Shown here one piece after another: positions 1 to 9,328 of a DNA stretch of 35,365 bases (its first letter is position 1; the number at the start of each line of letters is the position of its first letter). The position numbers and the translations under genes were made by a program. Below the pieces are notes generated by a model. It was not told the origin of the DNA. It searched no databases and was given only the letters and a program-made list of their open reading frames with translations. The DNA comes from Nitrospinaceae bacterium (GTDB taxonomy: Bacteria > Nitrospinota > Nitrospinia > Nitrospinales > VA-1). The stretch covers positions 1 through 35,365 of the forward strand of contig JALPWY010000016.1 of the NCBI GenBank assembly GCA_023271875.1, in the 5' to 3' direction.

Positions 1-247
1 ACTTCGCTGTTTCTAAAGTGAATCGGTAGGATTCGATAACTGGATTGGCAAAGAGCTTTTCGCACATCTCTGTGACTCTATTTTCTGCTTCTTCTCTAGA
101 AACTCCATCCATCTGCAATTCCAAGTATTTTCCCATTTGGATCTCAGACACCTCATTATACCCGAGATCCTTTAGGGCGTGATGCACAGCCTTGCCCTGA
201 GGATCTAAAACACCATTTTTGAATGTGATGTGAATTTTAGCTATCAT
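1..247 (-). CDS. purS: Phosphoribosylformylglycinamidine synthase subunit PurS (3' end cut by window)
   Basis: PurS is the small structural subunit of the PurS-PurQ-PurL complex, which makes FGAM in the fourth step of purine synthesis. I translated the minus strand from the ATG at 247. It gives 82 codons with no stop before the window edge, starting MIAKIHITFKNGVLDPQGKA and containing HHALKDLGY, KYLELQMDG and a late LFANPVIESYRF. These match the usual PurS pattern (GVLDPQG, LGY, LANPVIE). PurS proteins are about 80-85 residues, so only the last few codons and the stop are missing. The ORF track omits it because it is short and open-ended. purQ and purL would be expected just beyond the left edge, which cannot be seen here. 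It is divergent from the aldolase/SDR gene across about 190 bases. Confidence 0.9.
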   Translation of the reverse strand, partial: MIAKIHITFKNGVLDPQGKAVHHALKDLGYNEVSEIQMGKYLELQMDGVSREEAENRVTEMCEKLFANPVIESYRFTLETAK

Positions 248-436
248 TTTGGGGTGAGATTATCACAAAACTCAACCCTTTTCACAATGCTTTTAAAAAA
301 ATAGTGCCTATAAAAACTGTAAAACCAATCTTTAAACAACGGATAATTTTATCTACCGAGTAAATTTTCTTGAATCCAACCTTAGTAACCGCTATATTTT
401 TTGCTTTGGTTTTCAAATTTATGATGGGAAAAACGT

Positions 437-2491
437 ATGCAAAATCGTTGGAATGAATCTAAGTCCAAGGCAGCAATAGAACAATACAAGGATGTATCAA
501 AAGATATCACCCTAAGAGTATATACCTCTAGACTGATAGGAGCTGACCCCAGTTTAGTACTCCATGGCGGCGGTAACACTTCTGTAAAATCCGTTACCAC
601 AAATGCCGTTGGCGACGAGATTAACGTTCTTTACGTTAAAGGAAGTGGATGGGATCTCGATACATTAGAACCACCTGGCCTTCCTGGAGTACAACTGGAC
701 CATCTGATCAAACTAAGAAACCTGGACTGTCTTAGTGACGAAGATATGGTTAACGAGCAAAGAACCCACTTACTCGATGCTACATCCCCAAATCCATCTG
801 TCGAAACTTTATTACACGCTTTTTTACCTCACAAGTTTATAGACCATTCCCACGCAGACTCCATTTTAGTGCTTGCCAATCAACCCAATGCTAAATCACT
901 TTGTGAAAATATTTACGGAGAAACGATGGGAATCGTTCCTTATATCATGCCCGGATTTGATTTAGCTAAAGCAGCCGCAGAAGTTTATGAAACAAACCCT
1001 AATGTCAAAGGTCTGGTACTGATAAATCACGGGCTGTTCACTTTTGGGAACACAGCAAAAGAAAGTTACGACCGTCACATAGAGGCAATACAACAAGCCG
1101 AGGATTTTATAGCCAGTCATGATGAAAAAAAACTATCGCCTATTAATGCAAAAATTACTAGTGATGAAGGAGTGCTCACATCGATTGGCCCTTGTTTACG
1201 TGGATTATTCTCAAAAGAAACGGGCCAAAATTGGTTAATCCACTACAGGGAAGACCCCGCTGCCTGTGCTTTTGCCTCAAGTCTAGAGTGCGAAGACTGG
1301 TCACAAATTGGGACCGCAACACCGGATCATGTAATTCGCACCAAACAAAAACCTCTTCTACTAAACCCTAAGCATTTAAATAACTCGGAAAAACTCCGGA
1401 AAGAAATTTCTAGTGCTCTCGAAAAGTATAAAAATAATTACCATAAATATTTTAAAACTAATATTCAAAGCAAAGGAGTCGACAAAAAAGAACTTGACCC
1501 TCTGCCACGAATTATACTAGTCACCGGCCTTGGATTAGTAACTATTGGAAAGTCGGTCAAAGAAACAGAAATCTCTGCCGATATTTACCAACATACCATC
1601 GGCATTATCAGAAAATCGTTCAACATAGGCCAATTCTCACCACTAAAGGATAACGATCTGTTTGATATGGAGTACTGGTCTTTAGAGCAAGCAAAGTTAG
1701 GCAAAAACAAACCCGCGACGGCACAAGGAAAAATCGTTTATATCACAGGAGCAGCATCGGGAATTGGCCTAGCTACTGCGAAATTGTTTGCAGAAAATGG
1801 TGCTAGCCTTTTTCTAGTTGATCTAGATAAAGAAACCTTGATTTGTGAGGTAGAAAAACTACGCAAACAATTTAAAACCGGAATCGCGTTTCACGTAGTA
1901 GACGTTACAGCGGAAAAAGAAGTGAAAAAATCTTTTGAATATCTAATAAAAACATTCGGGGGAATTGATATCTTAATCTCCAATGCTGGTAATGCAATCA
2001 GAGGCAAAATAGGTGAAGTGGATTCTGCAACTTTGCGAAAAAGCTTCGAGTTGAATTTTTTCTCTCACCAGACACTGGCATCTCAGGCAGTTCAACTGTT
2101 TCAAAAGCAGAATACAGGCGGTGTTTTAATGTTCAACGCATCCAAGGCGGCATTTAACCCCGGAAAGGATTTTGGCCCCTATGCTCTGCCAAAAGCAGGA
2201 GTAATTGCCTTGATGAAGCAATACGCCATCGATTATGGTAAAGATGGTATTCGTTCGAATGCAGTCAATGCAGATCGTATCCGCACTAAGCTTTTCACCA
2301 AGGAAGTGCTCGCCGAACGGTCGACCGCCCGCGGTTTGACCCCTGACGAATACTTCAAGAGTAACCTACTTGAAACAGAAGTATTCGACACCGACGTCGC
2401 TAAAGGATTTTTTGATACTGCTCTGGCCGAAAAAACAACGGGTAGTGTCGTTATCGTCGACGGCGGTAATATCGCTGCGAGTCCTCGCTAA
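437..2491 (+). CDS. Bifunctional class II aldolase / short-chain dehydrogenase
   Basis: This is a fusion of a zinc-dependent class II aldolase/adducin domain (about residues 25-250) and an NAD(P)-binding short-chain dehydrogenase (about 430-684). The aldolase part shows HGGGNTS (about 43-49), DHSHAD (136-141) with the paired metal-binding histidines, and NHGLFTFG (about 197-204). The SDR part shows the TGAASGIG nucleotide loop (about 437-444), NAG, and the catalytic YALPK (Y582, K586) with a Ser in FNAS. The 684-residue length fits the RhaD/YuxG-like family, whose characterised members include rhamnulose-1-phosphate aldolase/lactaldehyde dehydrogenases. No rhamnose or fucose genes lie nearby, so the substrate is unknown. 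The ATG at 437 follows a weak GGGAAAA. It stands alone, converging on the RND gene 28 bases downstream. Confidence 0.85.
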   Translation: MQNRWNESKSKAAIEQYKDVSKDITLRVYTSRLIGADPSLVLHGGGNTSVKSVTTNAVGDEINVLYVKGSGWDLDTLEPPGLPGVQLDHLIKLRNLDCLSDEDMVNEQRTHLLDATSPNPSVETLLHAFLPHKFIDHSHADSILVLANQPNAKSLCENIYGETMGIVPYIMPGFDLAKAAAEVYETNPNVKGLVLINHGLFTFGNTAKESYDRHIEAIQQAEDFIASHDEKKLSPINAKITSDEGVLTSIGPCLRGLFSKETGQNWLIHYREDPAACAFASSLECEDWSQIGTATPDHVIRTKQKPLLLNPKHLNNSEKLRKEISSALEKYKNNYHKYFKTNIQSKGVDKKELDPLPRIILVTGLGLVTIGKSVKETEISADIYQHTIGIIRKSFNIGQFSPLKDNDLFDMEYWSLEQAKLGKNKPATAQGKIVYITGAASGIGLATAKLFAENGASLFLVDLDKETLICEVEKLRKQFKTGIAFHVVDVTAEKEVKKSFEYLIKTFGGIDILISNAGNAIRGKIGEVDSATLRKSFELNFFSHQTLASQAVQLFQKQNTGGVLMFNASKAAFNPGKDFGPYALPKAGVIALMKQYAIDYGKDGIRSNAVNADRIRTKLFTKEVLAERSTARGLTPDEYFKSNLLETEVFDTDVAKGFFDTALAEKTTGSVVIVDGGNIAASPR

Positions 2492-2519
2492 ACTCTGATT
2501 TAAAATGTTTAATTAAAAA

Positions 2520-5252
2520 TTATAGTTCCCAACCTTTAACAGCGCAGAGTTTTAACATGGCAGGTAGTAATGTAATACTGGCCACAAGACAACAACCAAC
2601 ACCCAAGGTTAAAACAAGCCCTAGGCTATAGACACCCTGATAGTCGGCAACCATCAGACTACCAAACCCAATCATTGTTGTAAGTGAACTAAGAACCACT
2701 CCTTGTCCTGTACTTCTTGATAAAATATTTACGTTTTTGTCTGTTTCCTCTCGATAACGGTGAACTAGATGCACACCATTGACAACCCCTATTCCAATGA
2801 TCAATGGTAGAATAACCAGATTAGCAAGGTTAAATGAAATTCCTGCCAAGTCCATGACTCCAACCGTCCACATTGATCCTGCTACAACCGGAAGCAAAAC
2901 GATTAGCGTAGCACGAATATTTCCGAAGGACACAAGAATGTATGTAAATATGGCGACCATCGCGTAAACTCCCCCTTGAAAGTATCCATCCCTCATTAAA
3001 CGGGTTGATTCAAACATGTGTATAGCGTTCCCTGTAACTCCTGAATCAACCTGCCTCAATTGCCCCATAAACTCCTCCCTCTGGGCAATATCCCATATGT
3101 CCACGCTGGGGTATACAGTAATCAAATATACTCCATTCTGACTAACATATCTTTTTCGCAAACTTTCAGATATTTCTGCAACAGTGACAGGAGAAACATC
3201 AACACTCGCTTTTAAGTCGGCAATCTTATCTCTGTAGTCAGAAAAAAGATTTTCTGAAAAATTATTAAGCCTTTTTTCCGCAATCTCCACAGATTGTGCT
3301 TCACTCTTATCTAGAAAAAGTTGTGCAAGTTTTCTTGCTTCAGCTACCCCCCTATTGCCTTCTTTGCCTTGAAGTTTAAAACGAATTTTCCTCATCGTTT
3401 TTACCAAGCGTGGATGCGAAACTGGAGAAACCTCGTCTTCAACTTTAATGTTTTTTAAAACTGGTCTCAATTCTTTGACATATTCAATCTTTTTCTTCTG
3501 ATCTTCTGGTAAGAGGGAAACTATACTCTCAACATTTCCGACAGTTGAAAGTTTTTCGAGCGCATGATGTTTTTTGACCGTTTCCTCTAAGGAATTAGCA
3601 AGCACCGCAACTGACCAGGCTGAGCGTCCCGCCTGTTCAATCACTTTCATTTCATATTTCACTGCCTCGGTCCCGTGAGCCTGCAAATTAAGCAGATTAT
3701 AATCAAACACCACGGTCCTTAAGGAAAAAAGAGAGAAAATAAATAAAATCGTGGAAACAAAAATAATCGAACGATAGTTTTGAAAAAAGCTTTCAAGGTA
3801 AGAACCTCCCCACTCAAACTGCTCCTGCGGATACTTAGGCTTGCGTAACTTTTCCTCTATACTGATCAAAGCTGGTAAGACAAGGATCATCGAGATCATG
3901 CAAAAGAGAATACCTCCTCCAGAGATTTTTCCCAGTTCGACGATACCGATAAAATCGGTGAAAACCATACCGCCGAAAGCCATAGCCGTTGTCACTGCAC
4001 CTGCAAAATTCCCACGCCCGGTACCTTGAACCGTTTTTTGCAGTGCACGAAGAATATCACCTCCGGACATCCGTTCTTCTTTATATCGCTCCAGAACATG
4101 AATCCCAAAATCAATTCCCAAGCCGATCAAAATGGTAGCAAACACAATGGTCAAAATATTTAAATGACCCACTACAAACGTAGCCCATCCAATCGACCAG
4201 CATAAGGCAATAACAAGTGAAAATACAGCAAGGAGTGGTTTTACTACTCCGCGGTAAGCAATAATAAATAACAATGTCACTCCAAAAAGGGCTATTTGCG
4301 AAGCCTTTCGAACATCGACCTGAGTTATCGCCATTTCATCAGCGGCAATAACATCTTCACCTGTTAGACCCACTTCAACTCCTGGGAACCGTGGGCGTGC
4401 TTCTTTAATTAATTTACGAATCAAACCTATAGAGTCAGAGACCGACCTGGTTTCCTTGCTTTCGTCATTGGGAACTATGAGGATGAACATAAGCCTCTCA
4501 TCATCTGAAACCAAATACCCTTCCTTACGTAAAGATGTTTTGTCGCCCGTCAAAAAAGAATTCCAAGGCGAGTGATATGAGCCTTTCCCTTCTAAATACA
4601 AAAGCATTTGTTTTTCAAGGGCGATTAACAAACTAAGGTCACTCGTTTCACCTTTGTCACCTTTGCTATCCTCACCTCCGAGAAATCCAGTCAAAATCGA
4701 ATCTACCATCCCCGCACTTATTTCAGCATTAACAGTTTCCATGAGTTTGTTAAGTCCGGGAGATGTATTTACTTTTCTAAGGAAGTTTTCGTGTGATTCA
4801 ATTTTAATTCCAAGGTCAACAAGTTCATTTTGTTCAAGATACAAAAGCCCTTTTTTTCTAAAATACTCCGTATCAATTTTATGAAATACCGTCGAAAAAC
4901 TCTTCGAATGCAACTTTAACTGGGCCACGAAAAAATCTACAAACCCCTTCATTCTTGCAGGGTCTTCATCGGCAACAACTATCATCATTCCATCAAAATC
5001 CTCAAATTCCTGACGATATCGCTCGTAGATTTCTATATAGTCTAGATTTTGCGCGACTAAGTCGCCTCGGTTATTTTTAAATGAAAGTTTTTCGACTGCA
5101 AACCATACAGACAGACTTGCGGTCAACAAAGAAATCAGAATTACAGTGACGGAATGCGTATAGGCGAGTCGTTCAATGCTTAGAAAAAAGCGGTCAAAAA
5201 AACCTAACTCCTTCTTAGCTTCAGAGCTATTCTCGTAGTCTAAATTATTCAT
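2520..5252 (-). CDS. RND superfamily exporter, MMPL/HpnN-like
   Basis: This 910-residue inner-membrane protein has the duplicated RND layout. One membrane segment lies near residues 35-53, followed by a large periplasmic loop (about 55-320). A bundle of membrane segments (about 328-475) ends with GIDFGIHVLERY. A further segment near 500-515 leads into a second periplasmic loop, and a second bundle (about 765-900) contains GIGVVNGVHLVHRYREE. The two matching signatures mark the internal duplication. The N-terminal KNNRGDLVAQNLDY resembles MMPL-domain exporters such as HpnN, which moves hopanoids to the outer membrane, but no hopanoid genes are visible. It is probably driven by the proton motive force and probably exports a lipid or other hydrophobic substrate. 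PagL lies upstream on the same strand after a 257-base gap, so separate transcription is possible. Confidence 0.8.
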   Translation of the reverse strand: MNNLDYENSSEAKKELGFFDRFFLSIERLAYTHSVTVILISLLTASLSVWFAVEKLSFKNNRGDLVAQNLDYIEIYERYRQEFEDFDGMMIVVADEDPARMKGFVDFFVAQLKLHSKSFSTVFHKIDTEYFRKKGLLYLEQNELVDLGIKIESHENFLRKVNTSPGLNKLMETVNAEISAGMVDSILTGFLGGEDSKGDKGETSDLSLLIALEKQMLLYLEGKGSYHSPWNSFLTGDKTSLRKEGYLVSDDERLMFILIVPNDESKETRSVSDSIGLIRKLIKEARPRFPGVEVGLTGEDVIAADEMAITQVDVRKASQIALFGVTLLFIIAYRGVVKPLLAVFSLVIALCWSIGWATFVVGHLNILTIVFATILIGLGIDFGIHVLERYKEERMSGGDILRALQKTVQGTGRGNFAGAVTTAMAFGGMVFTDFIGIVELGKISGGGILFCMISMILVLPALISIEEKLRKPKYPQEQFEWGGSYLESFFQNYRSIIFVSTILFIFSLFSLRTVVFDYNLLNLQAHGTEAVKYEMKVIEQAGRSAWSVAVLANSLEETVKKHHALEKLSTVGNVESIVSLLPEDQKKKIEYVKELRPVLKNIKVEDEVSPVSHPRLVKTMRKIRFKLQGKEGNRGVAEARKLAQLFLDKSEAQSVEIAEKRLNNFSENLFSDYRDKIADLKASVDVSPVTVAEISESLRKRYVSQNGVYLITVYPSVDIWDIAQREEFMGQLRQVDSGVTGNAIHMFESTRLMRDGYFQGGVYAMVAIFTYILVSFGNIRATLIVLLPVVAGSMWTVGVMDLAGISFNLANLVILPLIIGIGVVNGVHLVHRYREETDKNVNILSRSTGQGVVLSSLTTMIGFGSLMVADYQGVYSLGLVLTLGVGCCLVASITLLPAMLKLCAVKGWEL

Positions 5253-5509
5253 ATTTTATTTCTAAAGTAGTGATTAAGGTCGACTTTGTTTGGAAATAAA
5301 AAACACGATAAAACCAGACCTACGAACAGTAAGAATCAGAAGCCTACCATCTTATCAGGCAACAGTCTCAACTAAACAACAATGTAACCAAACCGATTTT
5401 ATTTTTAATCTAGGGAAGGAAATACTTAGAGAGGTATTGGAGGAAAACATAACCTGCGGTTAGAAAGTTGCAGTCCTTAGGCCCAAACCAACATCAGAGA
5501 ACCACTACA

Positions 5510-6112
5510 TCAAAAACGGTATCCCAAGCTAAATACGTGGGAGTTGAGTCCGATATTTGGTTTATCCATACCTGCATTTGAAACGTGAAAAAGTCTATAG
5601 TTAAAAGAGTATGTCCCTGACTCGCGGAATATTTCTACACCCGCTCCTGCATGAAGTAAAAATTGAAATTCGGAACCTAATTCACGTTCAGCGTGCTCAC
5701 GCCAGTCCTGCATAGAAAACCCAGCACCTGCTAAAATATTCGGGGCCCATTTTCTCTGCGAATTCAAAAATTTATAATTTACCATAACAGGAGAAAAACC
5801 TATCAGGTATTCGTGCTCGCGGTGGGTAAGCACAGCCAAACCCGCTTCAACATGCCAATATAAAGCCCCCTGCAAAAGGGAGTCTGGGGCGATGACCCCG
5901 GTTAAATTTTTTTGCCAGTTCGGAAATATAAACGCAAAACTGAGATCTGTTCTATCTCTCCCCGGCGGCAAGTCAAAAGTATGGCCGAAGCCAAACTCCC
6001 CACCAAAAGAAGTATTCTCCTTGGCAAACCTATCAGCGAAGTTTTGAGCTCCCACAAAAACAGGGTTCGCGATAACCACAGTCACAATCCAAAAGAAAAG
6101 AATTCGACACAT
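5510..6112 (-). CDS. pagL: Lipid A 3-O-deacylase (PagL-like) outer-membrane protein
   Basis: PagL enzymes are eight-stranded outer-membrane beta barrels that remove the 3-O acyl chain from lipid A. The 200-residue product has an N-terminal signal peptide (hydrophobic stretch about 5-19, ending near VGAQ). Alternating barrel-like strands follow, and a C-terminal FSLGYRF ends in an aromatic residue as in barrel proteins. The family hallmark RLFHVSNAGMDKPNIGLNSH near the C terminus carries the His-Ser catalytic pair and the conserved NxGxNSH. Length suits the family. The ATG at 6112 has GAAGGG five bases upstream, a close but usable ribosome site. It is divergent from tatA across 190 bases. With the RND exporter it forms a small outer-membrane lipid neighbourhood. 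Confidence 0.85.
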   Translation of the reverse strand: MCRILFFWIVTVVIANPVFVGAQNFADRFAKENTSFGGEFGFGHTFDLPPGRDRTDLSFAFIFPNWQKNLTGVIAPDSLLQGALYWHVEAGLAVLTHREHEYLIGFSPVMVNYKFLNSQRKWAPNILAGAGFSMQDWREHAERELGSEFQFLLHAGAGVEIFRESGTYSFNYRLFHVSNAGMDKPNIGLNSHVFSLGYRF

Positions 6113-6302
6113 ACAGGCCCTTCAAGTTTAAGCTTAGTTATTGTTTTACCATAGATTACCTAAATTTCATCGGAATATTAACACAAACTCATAAGGTCTT
6201 AAAATATATTTATTTCAATTTGTTTTTACAAGAATTAAGTGGTATGGTTGGCTCCCAAGTAAGTAAAAACAGACATTTATCACTTTATAAGGACTTCTCA
6301 TT

Positions 6303-6566
6303 ATGATGGGCATTGGTTTTCCAGAATTGATGATCATTTTGGTTATAATCATGATCATTTTTGGCGCCGGGAAGCTTCCAGAAATTGGTAGCGCCTTTGG
6401 TAATAGTATTAAGAATTTCAAAAAATCTATGAAAGAAGCTGAAGAAATTCAAGAAGCAACAAATCTAGAATCCACCGAAACTAGCGAAGATTCAGAAGGT
6501 TCGGAACCATCCGAGGGTGAAACCACTAAAGAACCTGCGCCAGCTGAGGACGCTAAAGAAAACTAG
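6303..6566 (+). CDS. tatA: Twin-arginine translocase subunit TatA/E
   Basis: TatA forms the size-adjusting pore of the Tat system, which exports folded proteins across the inner membrane. The protein begins [20 protein letters not shown], which contains the conserved FPEL, a single membrane helix and the [10 protein letters not shown] hinge. An amphipathic helix follows (about 30-48), then an acidic Ser/Glu/Pro tail to residue 87. There are two consecutive ATGs. The first lies nine bases after AGGA and is preferred, the second twelve. No tatC is in the window, so the rest of the system is encoded elsewhere. It is monocistronic by spacing: pagL is divergent upstream and a weak hairpin follows. 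Confidence 0.93.
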   Translation: MMGIGFPELMIILVIIMIIFGAGKLPEIGSAFGNSIKNFKKSMKEAEEIQEATNLESTETSEDSEGSEPSEGETTKEPAPAEDAKEN

Positions 6567-6605
6567 GACCCATCTTTACGATCTACTACTCCTCGCACCC
6601 CCATT

Positions 6606-6652
6606 AAAACCTTAGTCTCTTTTTGAAATTAGAGGTTTTATAGTTCTTTTTT
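6606..6652 (+). terminator. Possible Rho-independent terminator after tatA
   Basis: AAAACCT at 6606-6612 pairs with AGGTTTT at 6633-6639, and a T-rich stretch (TTCTTTTTT) follows within a few bases. The stem is only 7 bp and AT-rich, so this is a weak candidate. Confidence 0.4.
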
Positions 6653-6772
6653 AGATCGATTTTTATGCAAGTGGCATCAAAATAAAGTGAGGTGAGCTGC
6701 CCTCCCCAACACTAGAGTGGGGTGTTACACTTTTTATATATTTTAAAATAACTTGAATGCAGTTGACTGTGT

Positions 6773-7402
6773 ATGGGATTTTCTGACCCCACTAAAGACA
6801 AAGCGATCGAAGAACAGCTTGTGAAGGATCTGCAGGCTGGAGAAATGAGATCTTTCGAGCAATTAGCCAATCTTTACCAGAAAAAAATTTACTCTCTGAG
6901 CTTTAATCTGACCCGTAATGCAACGGATTCGCAAGATGTCACTCAGGAAGTATTACTAATTCTTTTCAGAAAGGGACATACCTTTCAAGGGAAGTCGGCT
7001 TTTTCGAGCTGGGTGTACCGAATCACTCTCAATGCTTCGTATATGAAGCTTCGTTCTAGGAAGAGAGAGCCAAGCGTTTCAATCGATGATTTGCTCCCTT
7101 CGTTCAATAAAGCAGGCTTTCAGCAGGAAAAAATCCAAGACTGGTCTGAAAGCACCGAGTCTCTACTTTTTGATAATGAAACACGAGAAGTTATTCAAAA
7201 AGCAGTCGATTTATTACCAGACAAAGAAAAAGTGGTTTTTATACTTCGAGATGTAGAAGGTCTATCAACAGAAAAAGTGGGCAACATTCTAGAACTAACG
7301 ATACCAGCGGTAAAATCCAGATTACACAGAGCACGGTTATTTTTAAGAAAAAAATTAGCGAATTATTTTGGGGAATATAAAACTCGCAAGGAGAGCAAAT
7401 GA
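6773..7402 (+). CDS. ECF (sigma-24 type) RNA polymerase sigma factor
   Basis: This 209-residue extracytoplasmic-function sigma factor directs RNA polymerase to a small stress regulon. Region 2 covers about residues 22-100 (FEQLANLYQKKIYSLSFNLT, then DVTQEVLLILFRK and SSWVYRITLNASYMKLRSRK). Region 4 covers about 140-200 (LLPDKEKVVFILRDVEGLS and AVKSRLHRARLFLRKKL, the -35 recognition helix-turn-helix). It overlaps the anti-sigma gene by four bases (ATGA), so the two are translationally coupled and form a sigma/anti-sigma pair. No clear Shine-Dalgarno precedes the ATG. No AAC-type -35 promoter for autoregulation was evident in the 200 bases upstream, and the regulon cannot be deduced from this window. 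Confidence 0.92.
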   Translation: MGFSDPTKDKAIEEQLVKDLQAGEMRSFEQLANLYQKKIYSLSFNLTRNATDSQDVTQEVLLILFRKGHTFQGKSAFSSWVYRITLNASYMKLRSRKREPSVSIDDLLPSFNKAGFQQEKIQDWSESTESLLFDNETREVIQKAVDLLPDKEKVVFILRDVEGLSTEKVGNILELTIPAVKSRLHRARLFLRKKLANYFGEYKTRKESK

Positions 7403-7635
7403 TTTGTTGTAAAGAATGTATAGAATTATTGCACGATTATCTTGATGGAGAACTTAATCCAGAAATCGAGGCTTCTCTTGAAGAGCATTTTGCAGACTGC
7501 CCACCGTGCATTGCTTTTGTCAACACCTATAAGTCTACCACGCGCCTGTGTAAAGACACCTTAAAAAGTAACGATATCCCAGACGCCGTCAAGAGTAGGT
7601 TGAAAGAGTTCGTGGACAAAAACAAGAACACTTGA
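7399..7635 (+). CDS. Soluble zinc-finger anti-sigma factor (ZAS family)
   Basis: This 78-residue partner of the upstream ECF sigma factor has the ZAS signature H-x3-C-x2-C at H30, C34 and C37 (HFADCPPC). Other possible ligands lie near the N terminus (CCKEC at residues 3-7, H12). Zinc-type anti-sigma factors bind and hold their sigma factor, and some release it when the cysteines are oxidised. No transmembrane segment follows the finger, so this is a cytoplasmic version rather than a membrane-spanning RsgI/RseA type. It starts inside the last codons of the sigma gene (ATGA overlap). The extra cysteines make a redox input possible, but that is inference. A helical tail (about 40-75) ends the protein. 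Confidence 0.85.
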   Translation: MICCKECIELLHDYLDGELNPEIEASLEEHFADCPPCIAFVNTYKSTTRLCKDTLKSNDIPDAVKSRLKEFVDKNKNT

Positions 7636-7696
7636 TGTTGTGTAGATCCATCAAGATCATGTACTACCCACTTATCAACTCTTATTCAAACGATCG

Positions 7697-7724
7697 TTGA
7701 CAAGTTAATCAGTTTAATTATATG
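7697..7724 (+). promoter_or_regulatory. Possible sigma-70 promoter for the DUF151 gene
   Basis: A perfect TTGACA box at 7697-7702 is followed after 15-16 bases by TTATAT/TATATG. It would start transcription near 7731, leaving an untranslated leader of about 75 bases before the ATG at 7806. Spacing is slightly short of the ideal 17. Confidence 0.4.
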
Positions 7725-7805
7725 CTCATCATGTATTCGTTCTCAAGGTAAGTTGCAAGATGTCTTTCCATATTAGCATGAATCATTTTTTACAAGGTTC
7801 CCATC

Positions 7806-8294
7806 ATGGTTGAAATGAAGGTCGAGGGACTCACTCTGGATCCCTTGACAAATATGCCGATTATAATTCTTAAGGACCTTTTAAGCGATAAAGCCTTGCC
7901 AATTTGGGTTGGCTATTTTGAGGCAAATGCAATCGCGTTGGAAATTGAGAAAATAAACACTCCGCGTCCCATGACACACGATCTTCTCAGAAGTATGATC
8001 TCCTCCCTCGATGCAAAGGTCAAACATGTCTTGATAAATGATCTCCAAGACAATACATTTTTTGCTGTAATTTCTGTCATCCGGAATGGAAGCGATATGA
8101 CGATCGATTCTCGACCCAGCGATGCAATCGCTTTGGCCTTAAGAACCAAGTCTCCAATTTTTGTTGAAGATAAAGTCATTGAAGCTGCAAAAAAGCTAGA
8201 CCTGCCTGATCCAAACAAAATACAGAACGATGAAAAACAACAATGGAAAGACTGGATTACAAGCATCAAACCGCAGGACTTTGGAAAACTTTAA
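7806..8294 (+). CDS. Bifunctional nuclease family (DUF151/BFN) protein
   Basis: This 162-residue protein matches the BFN/DUF151 family throughout. It begins MVEMKVEGLTLDP, then shows LPIWVGYFEANAIALEIE, RPMTHDLLRSM, and the family core DSRPSDAIALALRTKSPIFV. The founding plant member has DNase and RNase activity, while bacterial members are widespread and poorly characterised, so the biochemical role here is inferred. It is cytoplasmic, with no signal or membrane segment. The start has AAGG nine bases upstream. It precedes nadK by 128 bases and may be cotranscribed with it. Confidence 0.9.
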   Translation: MVEMKVEGLTLDPLTNMPIIILKDLLSDKALPIWVGYFEANAIALEIEKINTPRPMTHDLLRSMISSLDAKVKHVLINDLQDNTFFAVISVIRNGSDMTIDSRPSDAIALALRTKSPIFVEDKVIEAAKKLDLPDPNKIQNDEKQQWKDWITSIKPQDFGKL

Positions 8295-8422
8295 GTACGC
8301 CCCGCCTAAATTTTGGTTTTTCTCCCCCAAAGACATCGCGTTATAATTAATAAAAAGTATAATGTTCTTTCGATCTCATTAATAAAGTCAGTGACGGAAG
8401 CAAGCTTTATCAATTTGAACGC

Positions 8423-9328
8423 ATGGAATTTAACAAGACAATGGGTGGTGATAAGGTAAAAAAGATAGGCGTGTTTTGTAAACCGAAAGCACCTTCTGCA
8501 ATTGACATACTAGGTAGACTCATCCCTTGGTTACGCAAACAGAACTATCATGTTTTTTTGGATACGGGTACCGCAGCTATCATCAATGAATCTTCCTCTT
8601 ATGAAAAGAGGGAAATTTCTCAGCAAGCAGATCTTCTAATAGTACTTGGAGGGGATGGCACTCTTCTAGGCGTAGCTCGAGCCGCTCATCCTTATAACGT
8701 ACCTATCCTAGCGGTAAATCTTGGCAGTCTAGGGTTTCTAGCGGAAATTTCAATAGAAGAACTTTATCCCGTTCTCGAAAATATTCTAGCTGGCAAGTTT
8801 GGAATTGAGAATCGTATGTTACTCAACGCATGTGTCTGGCGAAATGGGGAAAAAGTAGAAGACAACAACGTTCTTAACGATATAGTAATTAACAAAAGTG
8901 TTGTAGCTCGCGTCATCAATTTACAAGTTCTAGTTAATGGTCAATATATGACATCCTATAGAGCTGATGGTCTTATCATTGCGACTCCAACCGGTTCTAC
9001 CGCCTATTCATTATCTGCCGGCGGACCTATCATTCACCCCAGCATGCACACTCTGGTGCTAAGCCCCATTTGTCCACTCATGTTGACAAATCGTTCGATA
9101 CTAATACCAGACCAATCCAAAATACAAGTTAAACTCGCTGCAGAGTATGACGATGTAAGAATAACTTTGGACGGGCAGGATGGCTATGACATGAAAGCGG
9201 AAGATATTCTTGAAATTAAGAAAACCAAAACTACTCTTCGACTAATCCGAGGACCAAACAAAAACTATTACCAGATACTCCGAGATAAGTTGCATTGGGG
9301 CACCCAGAGTGACGAGGGTATTTCATAA
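8423..9328 (+). CDS. nadK: NAD kinase
   Basis: NadK phosphorylates NAD to NADP in the cytoplasm. The 301-residue sequence carries the ATP/NAD-kinase hallmarks in order: LIVLGGDGTLLGVAR (GGDGT with the catalytic Asp), NLGSLGFLAEI, VLNDIVINK, RADGLIIATPTGSTAYSLSA, AGGPIIHP and LDGQDGY. Length is normal for the family. The start is uncertain. The ATG at 8423 adds a short leader, MEFNKT, and an in-frame ATG at 8441 (MGGDKVKKIGVF) sits closer to where conserved homology begins. Neither has a convincing Shine-Dalgarno. Confidence 0.95.
   Translation: MEFNKTMGGDKVKKIGVFCKPKAPSAIDILGRLIPWLRKQNYHVFLDTGTAAIINESSSYEKREISQQADLLIVLGGDGTLLGVARAAHPYNVPILAVNLGSLGFLAEISIEELYPVLENILAGKFGIENRMLLNACVWRNGEKVEDNNVLNDIVINKSVVARVINLQVLVNGQYMTSYRADGLIIATPTGSTAYSLSAGGPIIHPSMHTLVLSPICPLMLTNRSILIPDQSKIQVKLAAEYDDVRITLDGQDGYDMKAEDILEIKKTKTTLRLIRGPNKNYYQILRDKLHWGTQSDEGIS

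Noticed and set aside
7913-8269. 118-aa minus-strand ORF over the DUF151 gene
   Set aside because: It is an antisense shadow of a well-conserved plus-strand family.
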